Shown here: positions 9,345-17,863 of the stretch, piece by piece
Position numbering within the stretch: position 1 is the first letter of the stretch
Layout: each line of letters opens with the position of its first letter
Notes under the pieces: generated by a model
The model's input: the letters and a program-made list of their open reading frames with translations, nothing else
Databases searched by the model: none
What the model was told of the DNA's origin: nothing
NCBI RefSeq assembly: GCF_025273675.1
Contig: NZ_CP045809.1
Location: 1,736,001-1,800,000 of the forward strand
Origin: Gordonia pseudamarae
GTDB lineage: Bacteria; Actinomycetota; Actinomycetes; Mycobacteriales; Mycobacteriaceae
Direction: 5' to 3'
Length of the DNA stretch: 64,000 nucleotides
Translations under genes and position numbers: made by a program

Positions 9345-9809
9345 ATGTTCAGCAACATCGGTTGGGGCGAACTGCTGATCATTCTTGCCGCGGCACTGAT
9401 CGTGCTGGGTCCCGAACGTCTGCCCGGAGCGGTGTCGTGGACGCTGCGCGCGGTGCGCCAGGCACGCGACTATGCCACCGGCGCCACCAGCCAGCTCAAG
9501 GACGAGCTCGGACCGGAGTTCGATGATTTGCACAAGCCGTTGGCACAGCTCAACGAGTTGCGGGGGATGACACCGCAGTCGATCGTCACCAAACATCTAC
9601 TGGGCGGCGACAGCTCGATCTTCGATGACGTCAAGAAGGGCTTCGATCTGGGCCAGGCCCCCGGGCCCACTTCGACCCCCGGGGCCACTTCGGCCAAGCC
9701 CTCGGCGATGCCGGAGCGGGCCGACCGCGCGGGGCGTCCGGACCTGACGAAGGGACCACAGGCGCCCGGGTCGATTCCGCACGACCCGAGCCGCTGGGAC
9801 GCCACCTGA
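9345..9809 (+). CDS. tatB: Sec-independent translocase protein TatB
   Basis: Component of the twin-arginine export receptor. It has 154 residues with the typical short N-terminal transmembrane helix ([20 protein letters not shown]), the Gly-Pro hinge LGPERLPG and an amphipathic helix ([15 protein letters not shown]), then a Pro/Ser/Thr-rich tail. It lies 178 bp after htrA, as in Rv1224. The gap holds a few gccgggtat-type short repeats but no gene. Confidence 0.93.
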   Translation: MFSNIGWGELLIILAAALIVLGPERLPGAVSWTLRAVRQARDYATGATSQLKDELGPEFDDLHKPLAQLNELRGMTPQSIVTKHLLGGDSSIFDDVKKGFDLGQAPGPTSTPGATSAKPSAMPERADRAGRPDLTKGPQAPGSIPHDPSRWDAT

Positions 9810-9814
9810 GGCGT

Positions 9815-9851
9815 CCCGCCGCCGGGTACGCACCCTGACGGCGCCGGCGGG
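9815..9851. terminator. candidate bidirectional hairpin between tatB and mrp
   Basis: CCCGCCG (9815-9821) pairs with CGGCGGG (9845-9851), in the 51-bp gap between the convergent stops of tatB and mrp. There is no U-tract. It is plausible for a high-GC actinobacterial terminator but weak. Confidence 0.35.
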
Positions 9852-9860
9852 CGTGTGCCG

Positions 9861-11024
9861 TCAGAGGAGGTTGGTGGGTTCGGTGTGCCGGGTGGTGTCG
9901 ATGCCCAGACTCATACCGGCCAGACCACGGCGACGGACGGCCAGTTGCTCGGCGACGGCGCGCAACGCCGACCCGGATGCGGATTCGGGGTGCTCGAGCA
10001 CGACGGGTGTCCCGGCGTCACCGCCTTCGCGCAGCAGCGGTTCGAGTGGAATCTGGCCGAGTAGCTTGACGGGTGCGCCCACGGCGCGGGTCAGCCGGTC
10101 GGCGACCTTCTGGCCGCCGCCGGAGCCGAACGGTTCCATCCGGGTGCCGTCGGGCAGCTCCATCCACGACATGTTCTCGACGACGCCGAGGATCTTCTGG
10201 CGTGTCTGCAGGGCGATCGCGCCCGCCCGTTCGGCGACCTCGGCCGCGGCCTGCTGCGGGGTGGTGATGACGAGGATCTCGGCGCCCGGGATCAGCTGGG
10301 CGATGGAGATGGCCACATCACCCGTGCCGGGCGGTAGATCGAGCAGCAACACGTCCAGGTCGCCCCAGTACACGTCGGCCAGGAACTGCTGCAGGGCGCG
10401 GTGGAGCATCGGGCCGCGCCAGGTGACGGGGGTGTTGCCGTCGGTGAACTGGCCGATGGAGATGAACTTCACGTTATGGCTGATCGGGGGCACGATCATC
10501 CGCTCGACCTGGGTGGGTTTGGCGTCGCTGCCGAGCATCCGAGGGACGGAGTGTCCGTAGATGTCTGCGTCGAGCACGCCGACGGACAGGCCGCGGTCGG
10601 CCAGCGCCGTGGCCAGGTTGACGGTGATCGACGATTTGCCGACGCCGCCCTTGCCGGAGGCGACGGCGTACACGCGGGTCAGCGATCCGGGCTGGGCGAA
10701 CGGGATGACCGGTTCGTCCTTGTCGCCCCGGAGCTTCTTGCGCAGCGCCGTGCGCTGCTCGTCGTCCATCACGTCGAGTTCGACCCGCACCTGGCCGACG
10801 CCGGGCACGTCGGCGACGGCCTTCTCGACACGGCTGGCGATCTCCGTGCGCATCGGGCAACTGGACGTGGTCAGGTAGATGCCGACGTCGACGCTCAGGT
10901 CGTCGGCGATCACCACTGATTTGACCATCCCGATGTCGGTGATGGGTTTGCCCAGTTCGGGATCTGCGACCTTGCTGAGCGCCGAACGGACGGACGACTC
11001 GGTGGGGACAACTCCGGTACTCAT
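9861..11024 (-). CDS. mrp: Mrp/NBP35-type P-loop ATPase, Fe-S cluster carrier
   Basis: Predicted iron-sulfur cluster carrier or assembly ATPase. The 387 residues comprise a MIP18/DUF59-like N-terminal domain (residues 1-95, TTSSCPMRTEI) and the deviant Walker A SGKGGVGKSS (about 120). DADIYGHSVPRML and DLPPGTGDVAI follow. After ENMSWMELPDG the CxxC found in E. coli Mrp is missing; only the N-terminal Cys of SCPM remains. From memory the mycobacterial homologue Rv1229c also lacks it. ATG start at 11024. Confidence 0.9.
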   Translation of the reverse strand: MSTGVVPTESSVRSALSKVADPELGKPITDIGMVKSVVIADDLSVDVGIYLTTSSCPMRTEIASRVEKAVADVPGVGQVRVELDVMDDEQRTALRKKLRGDKDEPVIPFAQPGSLTRVYAVASGKGGVGKSSITVNLATALADRGLSVGVLDADIYGHSVPRMLGSDAKPTQVERMIVPPISHNVKFISIGQFTDGNTPVTWRGPMLHRALQQFLADVYWGDLDVLLLDLPPGTGDVAISIAQLIPGAEILVITTPQQAAAEVAERAGAIALQTRQKILGVVENMSWMELPDGTRMEPFGSGGGQKVADRLTRAVGAPVKLLGQIPLEPLLREGGDAGTPVVLEHPESASGSALRAVAEQLAVRRRGLAGMSLGIDTTRHTEPTNLL

Positions 11025-11083
11025 CGTCTACCAGACTAGGCCATGGGGCCGGGCACCTCGGCCGTGCGGCCGGGACCGCGAGG

Positions 11084-12361
11084 TCAGCGCGGTACGACGG
11101 TGATCGTGGTGGTGGGGGTTCGGGTGCCGGTCGTCGTGGGAGCGGGCCTGGTGCGCGCTGCGTCGCTCTTGGGCGATCCGCTGGTGCCGACCGTTCCACT
11201 CTGTTTGGTGGTGCCCTGCTTGGTGGTGCCGACCGTTCCACTCTGTTTGGTGGTGCCCTGCTTGGGTGCGGGGGTGATGGTTTTGGGGGTCACCGACGGC
11301 GTGGTGCGCTGACCGGGAACCGGGAGACCGGGGATGGTGATCCCGGGCGGCAGGCACACCCCGCGAACCACGCACTGCTGGGTCGGGGTGGTCGTGCTGG
11401 TCGTGCTGGTGGTGGTCGAGGGATCATCGGGTTCGCGGCTTTCCGACGTGGACTTGTCGGTCGATGATCGCCCGGGCTTCTTCTTCGAAGTGGAGGACGT
11501 CGGACGTTGTGGTTCAGGGATCGGGTTGGTCGGCAGGACGCCGGTCGAGTAGGCGGTGGCCCAGCTCAGCACGTTGGCCACGTACTCCATCGAGTGGTTG
11601 TACCGCAGGACCGCGGCGACCTTGTTGCGTTCGGACATGATGTCGGTGATACCGGCGCAGAGGTAGCGTCCGGCGGAGTAAGTGGCGTCGAAGACGTTGT
11701 TGGGGTCGGCTTTGCCGTCGCCGTTGGCATCGCTGCCCCAGGCGGACCAGGTGCTCGGGATGAACTGCATCGGTCCCATGGCCCGGTCGTGGGTGGCGTC
11801 ACCGTCGATCCGGCCGCCGTCGGTGTCCCGGATCACCTCGTTGCCGGCCAGAGTGCCGTCCAGGACGGGTCCGGCGATGGGATTGATGGTGGTGCCGTAG
11901 GCGTCGACGGAACCGTTTCCGGCGTGGTTCGACTCGATATGGCCGATACCGGCGAGCAGGAACCACGGCAGTTTGCACTGCGGGGATTCGGATCCGACCC
12001 GGGTGGCGGCGAGCTGGTACGCCTTGAGGACGACACCCGGGATGCCGAGCGGCCCGGACGGCAGGTCGACGGTGGTGCGGAACTGCGGGGCCACACCCGC
12101 GCCCGTGGTGGTGACGATGCTGCTGATGGCGGGTGGGGAGAAGCCGGCCAGCGCGGTGACCGGGTCGGCCGAGAGCTCGTAGGCCGGCGTCTCGACCACC
12201 GGTCGGACGGGTTCGACGTCGAGCGCGGTGCTGTGCGCACTCGATGAGGCCGCGCCGAGCACCATCGCTCCGACCAGGACTGTTCCGGTACCCACGCCGA
12301 GAACTCGGCGGGAGCGACGTCGGCCGGTAGGTCCGCATGATTTCGTGAAGTTCGAAATCAT
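11084..12361 (-). CDS. secreted lytic transglycosylase (SLT/MltB-like)
   Basis: Cleaves peptidoglycan glycan strands outside the cell. It has 425 residues: a basic N-terminus and signal-anchor segment (VGTGTVLVGAMVLGAASSSA, residues 24-43), then a lysozyme-like core around 140-290 with LLAGIGHIESNHAG (catalytic Glu), AMGPMQFIPSTW and NVFDATYSAGRYLC. The C-terminal 130 residues are Ser/Thr/Pro-rich and end in lysine-rich repeats. The ATG at 12361 gives the hydrophobic leader; no strong ribosome site is seen. The long 371-bp upstream gap suggests a regulated leader. Confidence 0.88.
   Translation of the reverse strand: MISNFTKSCGPTGRRRSRRVLGVGTGTVLVGAMVLGAASSSAHSTALDVEPVRPVVETPAYELSADPVTALAGFSPPAISSIVTTTGAGVAPQFRTTVDLPSGPLGIPGVVLKAYQLAATRVGSESPQCKLPWFLLAGIGHIESNHAGNGSVDAYGTTINPIAGPVLDGTLAGNEVIRDTDGGRIDGDATHDRAMGPMQFIPSTWSAWGSDANGDGKADPNNVFDATYSAGRYLCAGITDIMSERNKVAAVLRYNHSMEYVANVLSWATAYSTGVLPTNPIPEPQRPTSSTSKKKPGRSSTDKSTSESREPDDPSTTTSTTSTTTPTQQCVVRGVCLPPGITIPGLPVPGQRTTPSVTPKTITPAPKQGTTKQSGTVGTTKQGTTKQSGTVGTSGSPKSDAARTRPAPTTTGTRTPTTTITVVPR
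11187..11264. repeat. 42-bp coding tandem repeat in the transglycosylase tail
   Basis: Almost two copies of a 42-base unit (beginning ccgaccgttccactctgttt on the plus strand, starts at 11187 and 11229) encode the 14-residue repeat TTKQSGTVGTTKQG. The tail is basic and Thr-rich, consistent with a flexible wall-binding linker. Confidence 0.85.
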
Positions 12362-12732
12362 CGGCGACTATCCCGACGGCGCCCTGTAGGTTTCGCGCTC
12401 CAAGCCTGTTCCACGCCCCAACTCCGTACACCACACGACTGATTTGCCGCGCTCATCGCCTCGGCCGGATCCGGCCCGCCCCGAGCGCATCCACGTTCAC
12501 CGGCCCCGGCTGCTTCGGATGGTGAACGTGACCCACGATACAGAAGGTCGCGGATTCCGAATACAGGAACCCGATAACTCTTTGCCCACGTGCATGGCGA
12601 ACGGCCTCCTGATGAGGCGGTCGCACCGCGTGCCACCTGGGATGACACCCGGCCGGTCGCCCGATCGAATGAATTCTGGCGACGATCGCCGGCCAGTGGG
12701 AGCGTGGGGACGGTCCGGGGCCGACGGATCGC
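12362..12732 (-). promoter_or_regulatory. 371-bp intergenic leader of the transglycosylase with an inverted repeat
   Basis: No gene was found between the transglycosylase start and the DUF1003 stop. The notable structure is a perfect inverted repeat: CACGTTCACC (12492-12501) and GGTGAACGTG (12521-12530) with a 19-base GC-rich loop. A second, self-complementary GCCGGATCCGGC lies nearby at about 12464-12475. A riboswitch controlling cell-wall hydrolase genes is possible, but I could not match a known consensus. Confidence 0.4.
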
Positions 12733-13275
12733 TCAGTCGACCGTCGGATCGTGATCGTCGGTCTTGGGCTCGTCGAGCGGGTCGGTCTCCTCGGTCCGCT
12801 CTCGCAGCCGGTCGGTGAGTTCGTCGATCAGGTCGTCGAGTTCTTTACGTAGGTAGTCGCGGGTGACGGTGTCGCCGACGGCCAGCCGGACGGCGGCTAG
12901 TTCGCGCGCCAGGAACTCGGTGTCGGACTTGGTCTGCTCGGCCCGGGTCCGGTCCTCCTCCAGCGACACCCGGTCCCGGTTCTCCTGGCGGTTCTGTGCC
13001 AACAGGATCAGCGGCGCCGCATAGGCGGCCTGGGTCGAGAACGCGAGGTTGAGCAGGATGAACGGGTATGGATCCCACCGGATCGATACCGCGATCAGGT
13101 TCAGCGCGATCCACACGATCACGACAACCGTCTGAATCGCCAGGTAGCGCCCGGTGCCCAGGAACCGGGCGACCCGCTCGCTGTACACGCCGACGATGTC
13201 GGAGTCGAGGTTGAACGTGGGGCGCCAGCGTTCCTGCGGGGTGTCGAGTCTGCGGCCGGGACGTTCGGCGCTCAC
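12733..13275 (-). CDS. DUF1003 membrane protein
   Basis: Unknown function. The 180 residues hold a polar N-terminus, two adjacent transmembrane helices (about 45-66, YLAIQTVVVIVWIALNLIAV, and 72-92, FILLNLAFSTQAAYAAPLIL) and the conserved NRQENRDRVSLEEDR after the second helix, typical of DUF1003. It ends in a long acidic/basic helical tail. Its ATG overlaps the stop of the CBS-domain gene by 4 bp, so both are co-translated and probably act together. Confidence 0.85.
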   Translation of the reverse strand: MSAERPGRRLDTPQERWRPTFNLDSDIVGVYSERVARFLGTGRYLAIQTVVVIVWIALNLIAVSIRWDPYPFILLNLAFSTQAAYAAPLILLAQNRQENRDRVSLEEDRTRAEQTKSDTEFLARELAAVRLAVGDTVTRDYLRKELDDLIDELTDRLRERTEETDPLDEPKTDDHDPTVD

Positions 13276-14618
13276 CGTGCTGCTCCGTCTGCGGTTCCGG
13301 TGGTGGTTCCGGTGGTCGGGGTCCGGAAGCCGACGGCCGGGTCGGGTGCGTCGGGGTGCGGGTCGGTTTCCCGCCAGTCGCGGGGCAGCAGTTCGTCGAG
13401 GAGGTCATCGACGCTGACCGCGCCGAGCAGGTGGTTCTCGTCGTCGACGACGGGCCCGCAGACCAGGTTGTAGGTCGCGAAGTAGCGCGTGACGGTTTCC
13501 AGGGAGTCCTCCGGGCCGAGTGGGCTGAGATCGGCGTCGAGGATACCGCCGATCAGGCTCGCGGGCGGCTCGCGCAGCAGGGCCTGGAAGTGCACGCACC
13601 CCAGATACTTCCCGGTCGGCGTCGCGGTCGGTGGCCGCACCACGAACACCAGGCTTGCGGCGGCCGGGTTGAGCTCGGGGTTGCGGATACGGGCCAGTGC
13701 CTCGGCGACGGTCGTGGAGGCCGTGACGATCACCGGTTCGCTGGTCATCAGACCGCCCGCGGTGTCCGGGGAGTGGGTCAGCAGCCGACGCACCGGCTCG
13801 GACTCCTCCGGGTCCATCCGGGCCAGAAAGGCCTCCGCCTCGGTGGTGGGCAGCTCGCCGAGCAGGTCGGCGGCGTCGTCGGGGTCCATCGCCTCCAGCA
13901 CGTCGACGGCGCGGTCGATGCCGACGTGGTCGAGGATGGCGGTCTGATCGTCGGGGGGCAACTCCTGCAGCACGTCGGCCAGGCGTCCGTCGTCGAGGGC
14001 GGCGGCGATGCGGTCGCGCCGGCGGGGCGGCAGGTCACGCAGCGCGTTGGCCACGTCGGCGGGCCGCATGCCCTCGAACTGGGACAGCTCCTGGGCCAGG
14101 TTCTGTCCGGGAAGCTGGAGTGCGTGCTGGGTCAAGCCCACCACATTTCCCCATTCCACCACGTGAATGTCGCCGCGGCGCAAACCTTTCCGGTCGGTCC
14201 GGACGGCCACCCGGGAGATCACCCAGTCGCGGGTGCGGGTGCGTTCGATCGCCAGGTCGATCACCGTCAGATCCTGGTCGGCCAGGCCCGCGAGTTCGGG
14301 ATCGTGCACGCGCACGCGGGTGTCGACGATCTGTCCCATGGCCAGGGCCTCGCCGGGACGCAGTTGCATCTGCCGCAGGTTCACCGATCCGGTGGCCAGG
14401 GTGACCGCTTGCGGTTCGATGGCGGTGACTCGCAGCATGGGTACGAAAATTCTTCGCCTGGTGGGCAATTCGACCGCCAGGCCGAGTGCCCGGGGGCGCT
14501 GTCCGGACAGCCGCAGGGCCACCACGACATCGCGTATACGGCCTATCGACTCGCCGTCGGGGCCGAGGACCGCGAGCCCGACTAATCTGGCGATGTAGAC
14601 CTTGCTCACCGATGCCAT
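13272..14618 (-). CDS. PRC-barrel / MgtE N-domain / CBS-domain protein without transmembrane part
   Basis: Likely a cytosolic magnesium- or nucleotide-sensing regulatory protein. The 448 residues in order are: a PRC-barrel-like N-terminus (about 1-150, IGRIRDVVVALRL and a second copy), then the MgtE N superhelical domain (about 170-290, with ADVANALRDLPP and TTEAEAFLARMDPEE). Two CBS motifs follow (about 295-420, AGGLMTSEPVIVTAS and VVDDENHLLGAVSVDDLL). The MgtE channel helices are absent, so it cannot itself be a transporter. It sits upstream of and overlaps the DUF1003 gene; recalled synteny is Rv1232c. Confidence 0.87.
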   Translation of the reverse strand: MASVSKVYIARLVGLAVLGPDGESIGRIRDVVVALRLSGQRPRALGLAVELPTRRRIFVPMLRVTAIEPQAVTLATGSVNLRQMQLRPGEALAMGQIVDTRVRVHDPELAGLADQDLTVIDLAIERTRTRDWVISRVAVRTDRKGLRRGDIHVVEWGNVVGLTQHALQLPGQNLAQELSQFEGMRPADVANALRDLPPRRRDRIAAALDDGRLADVLQELPPDDQTAILDHVGIDRAVDVLEAMDPDDAADLLGELPTTEAEAFLARMDPEESEPVRRLLTHSPDTAGGLMTSEPVIVTASTTVAEALARIRNPELNPAAASLVFVVRPPTATPTGKYLGCVHFQALLREPPASLIGGILDADLSPLGPEDSLETVTRYFATYNLVCGPVVDDENHLLGAVSVDDLLDELLPRDWRETDPHPDAPDPAVGFRTPTTGTTTGTADGAAR

Positions 14619-14660
14619 GCGCTAAGGGTAAAGGCCGCTGACAACAGGAGTGGAGACGAC

Positions 14661-15146
14661 ATGTCCAACCCGATCCAACCGCCCAAGCCCGGCGCCGCGC
14701 TGCCGACACCGCCCAAGGGCTGGCCCATCGGTTCCTACGGCACCTATGCGGAGGCCCAGCGGGCGGTCGACTATCTGTCCGACCAGGAGTTCGCGGTCCA
14801 GGACGTGACCATCGTCGGTGTGGACCTGATGCAGGTGGAAAAGGTGATCGGCCGCCTCACCTGGGGCAAGGTGATCGGTGGCGGGATCGTTTCGGGGGCC
14901 TGGCTGGGTCTGTTCTTCGGTCTGCTCGTCTCGATCGTGGTGGACAACCCGTTGGTGCCCATCGTCTTCGGCCTCGTCGGCGGCGTGATCTTCGGGGTGA
15001 TCTCCACGACGATCCCGTACGCGGCGACCAAGGGGCAGCGCGATTTCGCCTCGACGATGCAGTTGGTGGCCGGCCGCTACGACGTGCTGTGCGATCCGCG
15101 CAGCGCCGAGAAGGCACGGGATATGCTGGCCCGACTGACGATCTGA
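14661..15146 (+). CDS. general stress protein 17M-like, glycine-rich membrane segments
   Basis: Function unknown. The 161 residues start with a ferredoxin-like GSP17M domain (SYGTYAEAQRAVDYLSDQEF, residues about 19-38, then VTIVGVDL). Two hydrophobic glycine-zipper segments follow (WGKVIGGGIVSGAWLGLFFG and LVPIVFGLVGGVIFGVIST), and then YDVLCDPRSAEKARDML. Start ATG at 14661 with GGAGTGGAGA upstream. It is divergent from the CBS protein with a 42-bp gap, so the two promoters are compact. Confidence 0.83.
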   Translation: MSNPIQPPKPGAALPTPPKGWPIGSYGTYAEAQRAVDYLSDQEFAVQDVTIVGVDLMQVEKVIGRLTWGKVIGGGIVSGAWLGLFFGLLVSIVVDNPLVPIVFGLVGGVIFGVISTTIPYAATKGQRDFASTMQLVAGRYDVLCDPRSAEKARDMLARLTI

Positions 15147-15224
15147 GGTCGTGCCCGTCGGTCGTCGGCGGGACCGGTGTTCTATCCGCCGGAGTTGTCC
15201 GTTCGCTGGCACGGCCGCGCCAAA

Positions 15225-15240
15225 CGTGCCGTGCATCACA
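15225..15240 (+). promoter_or_regulatory. possible CRP/GlxR-type site upstream of lpqY
   Basis: CGTGC, six bases, TCACA matches the TGTGA-N6-TCACA consensus at 8 of 10 positions, about 50 bp before the lpqY start. Control of a sugar importer by a cAMP receptor would make sense. By-eye match only. Confidence 0.3.
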
Positions 15241-15290
15241 GTTTCCTCTGTTACGTTGATGAATCGGAACATTCGGCGTGAGGAGCTCAT

Positions 15291-16703
15291 GTGACCATCC
15301 GACGCAAAGCGGTCGCGGTCGCAGCAGCCGCGGCTGTGGGAATGCCGCTGGCGGCCTGCGGTTCGGGACACACGGCCGGCACGATCAACTTCTACACCAA
15401 CGCGGACTCGGCCGAGATCGCGCGCACCGCCAGTGCCGCCTGTAACAAGGACGCTGCGGGAAAGTACACGGTCAAGGTCCACGTCCTGCCCAAGGCCGCC
15501 GACGATCAGCGGCTGCAGTTGGCCCGGCGGCTGGCCGGCAACGACAGCGGTGTCGACCTGATGGGTCTGGACGTGGTGTGGACCGCGGAGTTCGCGAACG
15601 CCGGCTGGGTCGAACCGGTGCCCGACGAATTGTCGGCCAAGGTGCAGCAGACCACGCTGGTCGGCCCGCTCGCCAGCGCGATGTGGAAAACCGACGACGA
15701 TCTCGAGAAGCGGCTGTACGCGGTCCCGGCCTGGAGCAACACCCAGCTGCTCTGGTATCGGCCCGATGTGATGCAAAAATATCTGGGCACCACCGTGGCA
15801 CCCACCACCTGGGACAAGATGCTCGCCGACACCGAGAAGATCCGGGAGGCGGGCGGACCGAGCTGGATCATGGCGCAGGGTGCGCAGTATGAGGGCCTGA
15901 TGGTCTGGTTCAACTCGGTGCTCGTCAGTGCCGGCGGTTCGGTCGTCGACCCCGACGACGCGTCCAGGCAGACCCTCAACGACACACCCGAGCATCGGGC
16001 GGCCACGCTCAAGACCCTGCAGATTCTCAAATCGGTGGCGACCGCCCCCGGCCACGATCCCTCGATCACCAACTCCGACGAGACCGCGGCCAGACTCGGC
16101 ATGGAAAGCGGCAAGGCAGCCTTCGCGATCAACTGGCCGTTCGTGTTCGCCTCGATGCGTTCGAACGCGGCGGCCGGCGATGTGCCGTTCTTCAAGGAGA
16201 TGACCGCGTTCGCCGACCTGGTGAGCGGATCACCATCCGACAGTGAGCTGAGAGAGGTCAACGACCTGGTGCGCACCAGGTTCAACTTCGCGCCGTATCC
16301 CGGTGTCGCCGAAGGTGTGCCGGCCAAGAGCACCATCGGCGGGGTCAACATCGGGGTGGCGAGCACCTCCGAACAGGCGGGTCTGGCGTTCGAGGCGGCA
16401 GAATGCCTCACAACCCCGGCCTCGCAGAAGATCTATGCCATCAACGGCGGCAACCCGCCGGTACTCAAGTCACTGTACGACGACCAGGATTTTCGGGCCG
16501 CGTACCCGATGGGCGACATCATCGGTGAGCAGCTGTCGGCGGGGCGTGCCGCAACCCGACCGGCATCTCCTGTGTACCAATCGATTTCCACGCTGGTTAC
16601 CGCGACGTTGTCGCCGGTGGGCGGTTGGGACCCCGAATCGATGGTCGACAAACTGGCCGATCAGGTGCAGAAGGCGATCGACGGGAAAGGTCTGATCCCA
16701 TGA
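15291..16703 (+). CDS. lpqY: trehalose-type ABC importer, substrate-binding lipoprotein
   Basis: Captures the sugar (trehalose in mycobacterial LpqY) outside the membrane for SugABC. The 470-residue protein has a lipoprotein signal (VAVAAAAAVGMPLAACGSG; lipid cysteine about residue 24). The solute-binding family 1 fold follows, with INFYTNADSAE, DLMGLDVVWTAEFANAGWV, AVPAWSNTQLLWYR and KAAFAINWPF. GTG start at 15291 with GAGGAGCT in front. The stop overlaps the sugA ATG (ATGA). The substrate is inferred from the family and the recalled Rv1235-Rv1238 order; maltose-type sugars are the alternative. Confidence 0.87.
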   Translation: MTIRRKAVAVAAAAAVGMPLAACGSGHTAGTINFYTNADSAEIARTASAACNKDAAGKYTVKVHVLPKAADDQRLQLARRLAGNDSGVDLMGLDVVWTAEFANAGWVEPVPDELSAKVQQTTLVGPLASAMWKTDDDLEKRLYAVPAWSNTQLLWYRPDVMQKYLGTTVAPTTWDKMLADTEKIREAGGPSWIMAQGAQYEGLMVWFNSVLVSAGGSVVDPDDASRQTLNDTPEHRAATLKTLQILKSVATAPGHDPSITNSDETAARLGMESGKAAFAINWPFVFASMRSNAAAGDVPFFKEMTAFADLVSGSPSDSELREVNDLVRTRFNFAPYPGVAEGVPAKSTIGGVNIGVASTSEQAGLAFEAAECLTTPASQKIYAINGGNPPVLKSLYDDQDFRAAYPMGDIIGEQLSAGRAATRPASPVYQSISTLVTATLSPVGGWDPESMVDKLADQVQKAIDGKGLIP

Positions 16704-17860
16704 TGACGGACGGAAACGGCGCGGGCCGTCACTCCCTCGGCGGCGACGAACCGCCGCAGGGCTGGACCCATCCCGAGGTACCCAGGCGCACCGCCTCGGG
16801 CGCGGCCGGCAAGTGGATACCGCCCGAGCAGATGCCCGGCGCCGCGCGCGGTCGGCCCGAGACGGCCGGTGCCGGGCCCGATCGTACGTCGGCTCCGGTC
16901 GCCGCGCCCACCGCGGCGGCCGCCGTCGCGACGGTCACCCGGCCCGAGTCCATGGCCGACGGGGGCAAGGGGCGTAAGGTCAGCGACGGCAAGTCGGCCG
17001 AGCGCCGGCTCGCGTTCTGGCTCGTCGCCCCGTCGGCACTGCTGATGGCGCTGGTCACCGGGTATCCGATCATCTACGCGTTCTGGTTGTCGCTGAACAA
17101 GGAAAGCCTGTCGGCGCCGGGTGAGCGCAGCTTCGTCTGGTTCAGCAACTACTCCACCGTGCTCTCGGACGGGTACTGGTGGACGGCGTTCGGTGTGACG
17201 ATGTTCATCACGGTCGTCTCGGTGGTCATCGAGCTGGTGCTCGGTATGGCCATAGCGCTGGTGATGCACCGCACCATCTTCGGCAAGGGCGTGATCCGCA
17301 CCGTGGTGCTCATCCCGTACGGGATCGTCACCGTGGCCGCGGCATTCTCCTGGTACTATGCGTGGACCCCGGGCACCGGCTATCTGGCCAACCTGTTGCC
17401 CGACGGCAGCGCACCGCTCACCCAGCAGTGGCCGTCGTTGTTCATCATCATCCTCGCCGAGGTGTGGAAGACCACCCCGTTCATGGCGCTGCTGTTGTTG
17501 GCCGGATTGGCGCTGGTTCCCGACGACCTGCTCAAGGCGGCTCAGGTCGACGGCGCCGGTGCGTGGACGAGGTTGGTGCGCATCATCATCCCGTTGATGA
17601 AGCCGGCCATCCTCACCGCCCTGCTGTTCCGCACCCTCGACGCGTTCCGGGTGTTCGACAACATCTACGTGCTCACCAAAGGCTCCAACAACACCTATTC
17701 GGTGTCGATGCTGGGCTACGACAACCTGTTCAAGGCATTCAATCTCGGTGTGGGATCGGCGATCAGCATCCTGATCTTCCTATGCGTCGCGATCATCGCA
17801 TTCGTGTTCGTCAAGGGCTTCGGCACGGCGGCACCCGGCTCTGACAACGAGGGGCGGTAG
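16700..17860 (+). CDS. sugA: sugar ABC transporter permease SugA
   Basis: One half of the membrane channel of the importer. The start is taken at ATG 16700, overlapping the lpqY stop. Upstream in-frame codons would lie inside lpqY. The 386 residues begin with an unusual Pro/Ala/Gly-rich, presumably cytosolic tail of about 95 residues. Six membrane helices follow (first LAFWLVAPSALLMALVTGYP) with the EAA loop AAQVDGAGAWTRLVRIIIP at about 285-303. The tail is longer than in typical family members. Confidence 0.87.
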   Translation: MMTDGNGAGRHSLGGDEPPQGWTHPEVPRRTASGAAGKWIPPEQMPGAARGRPETAGAGPDRTSAPVAAPTAAAAVATVTRPESMADGGKGRKVSDGKSAERRLAFWLVAPSALLMALVTGYPIIYAFWLSLNKESLSAPGERSFVWFSNYSTVLSDGYWWTAFGVTMFITVVSVVIELVLGMAIALVMHRTIFGKGVIRTVVLIPYGIVTVAAAFSWYYAWTPGTGYLANLLPDGSAPLTQQWPSLFIIILAEVWKTTPFMALLLLAGLALVPDDLLKAAQVDGAGAWTRLVRIIIPLMKPAILTALLFRTLDAFRVFDNIYVLTKGSNNTYSVSMLGYDNLFKAFNLGVGSAISILIFLCVAIIAFVFVKGFGTAAPGSDNEGR

Positions 17861-17863
17861 GGC

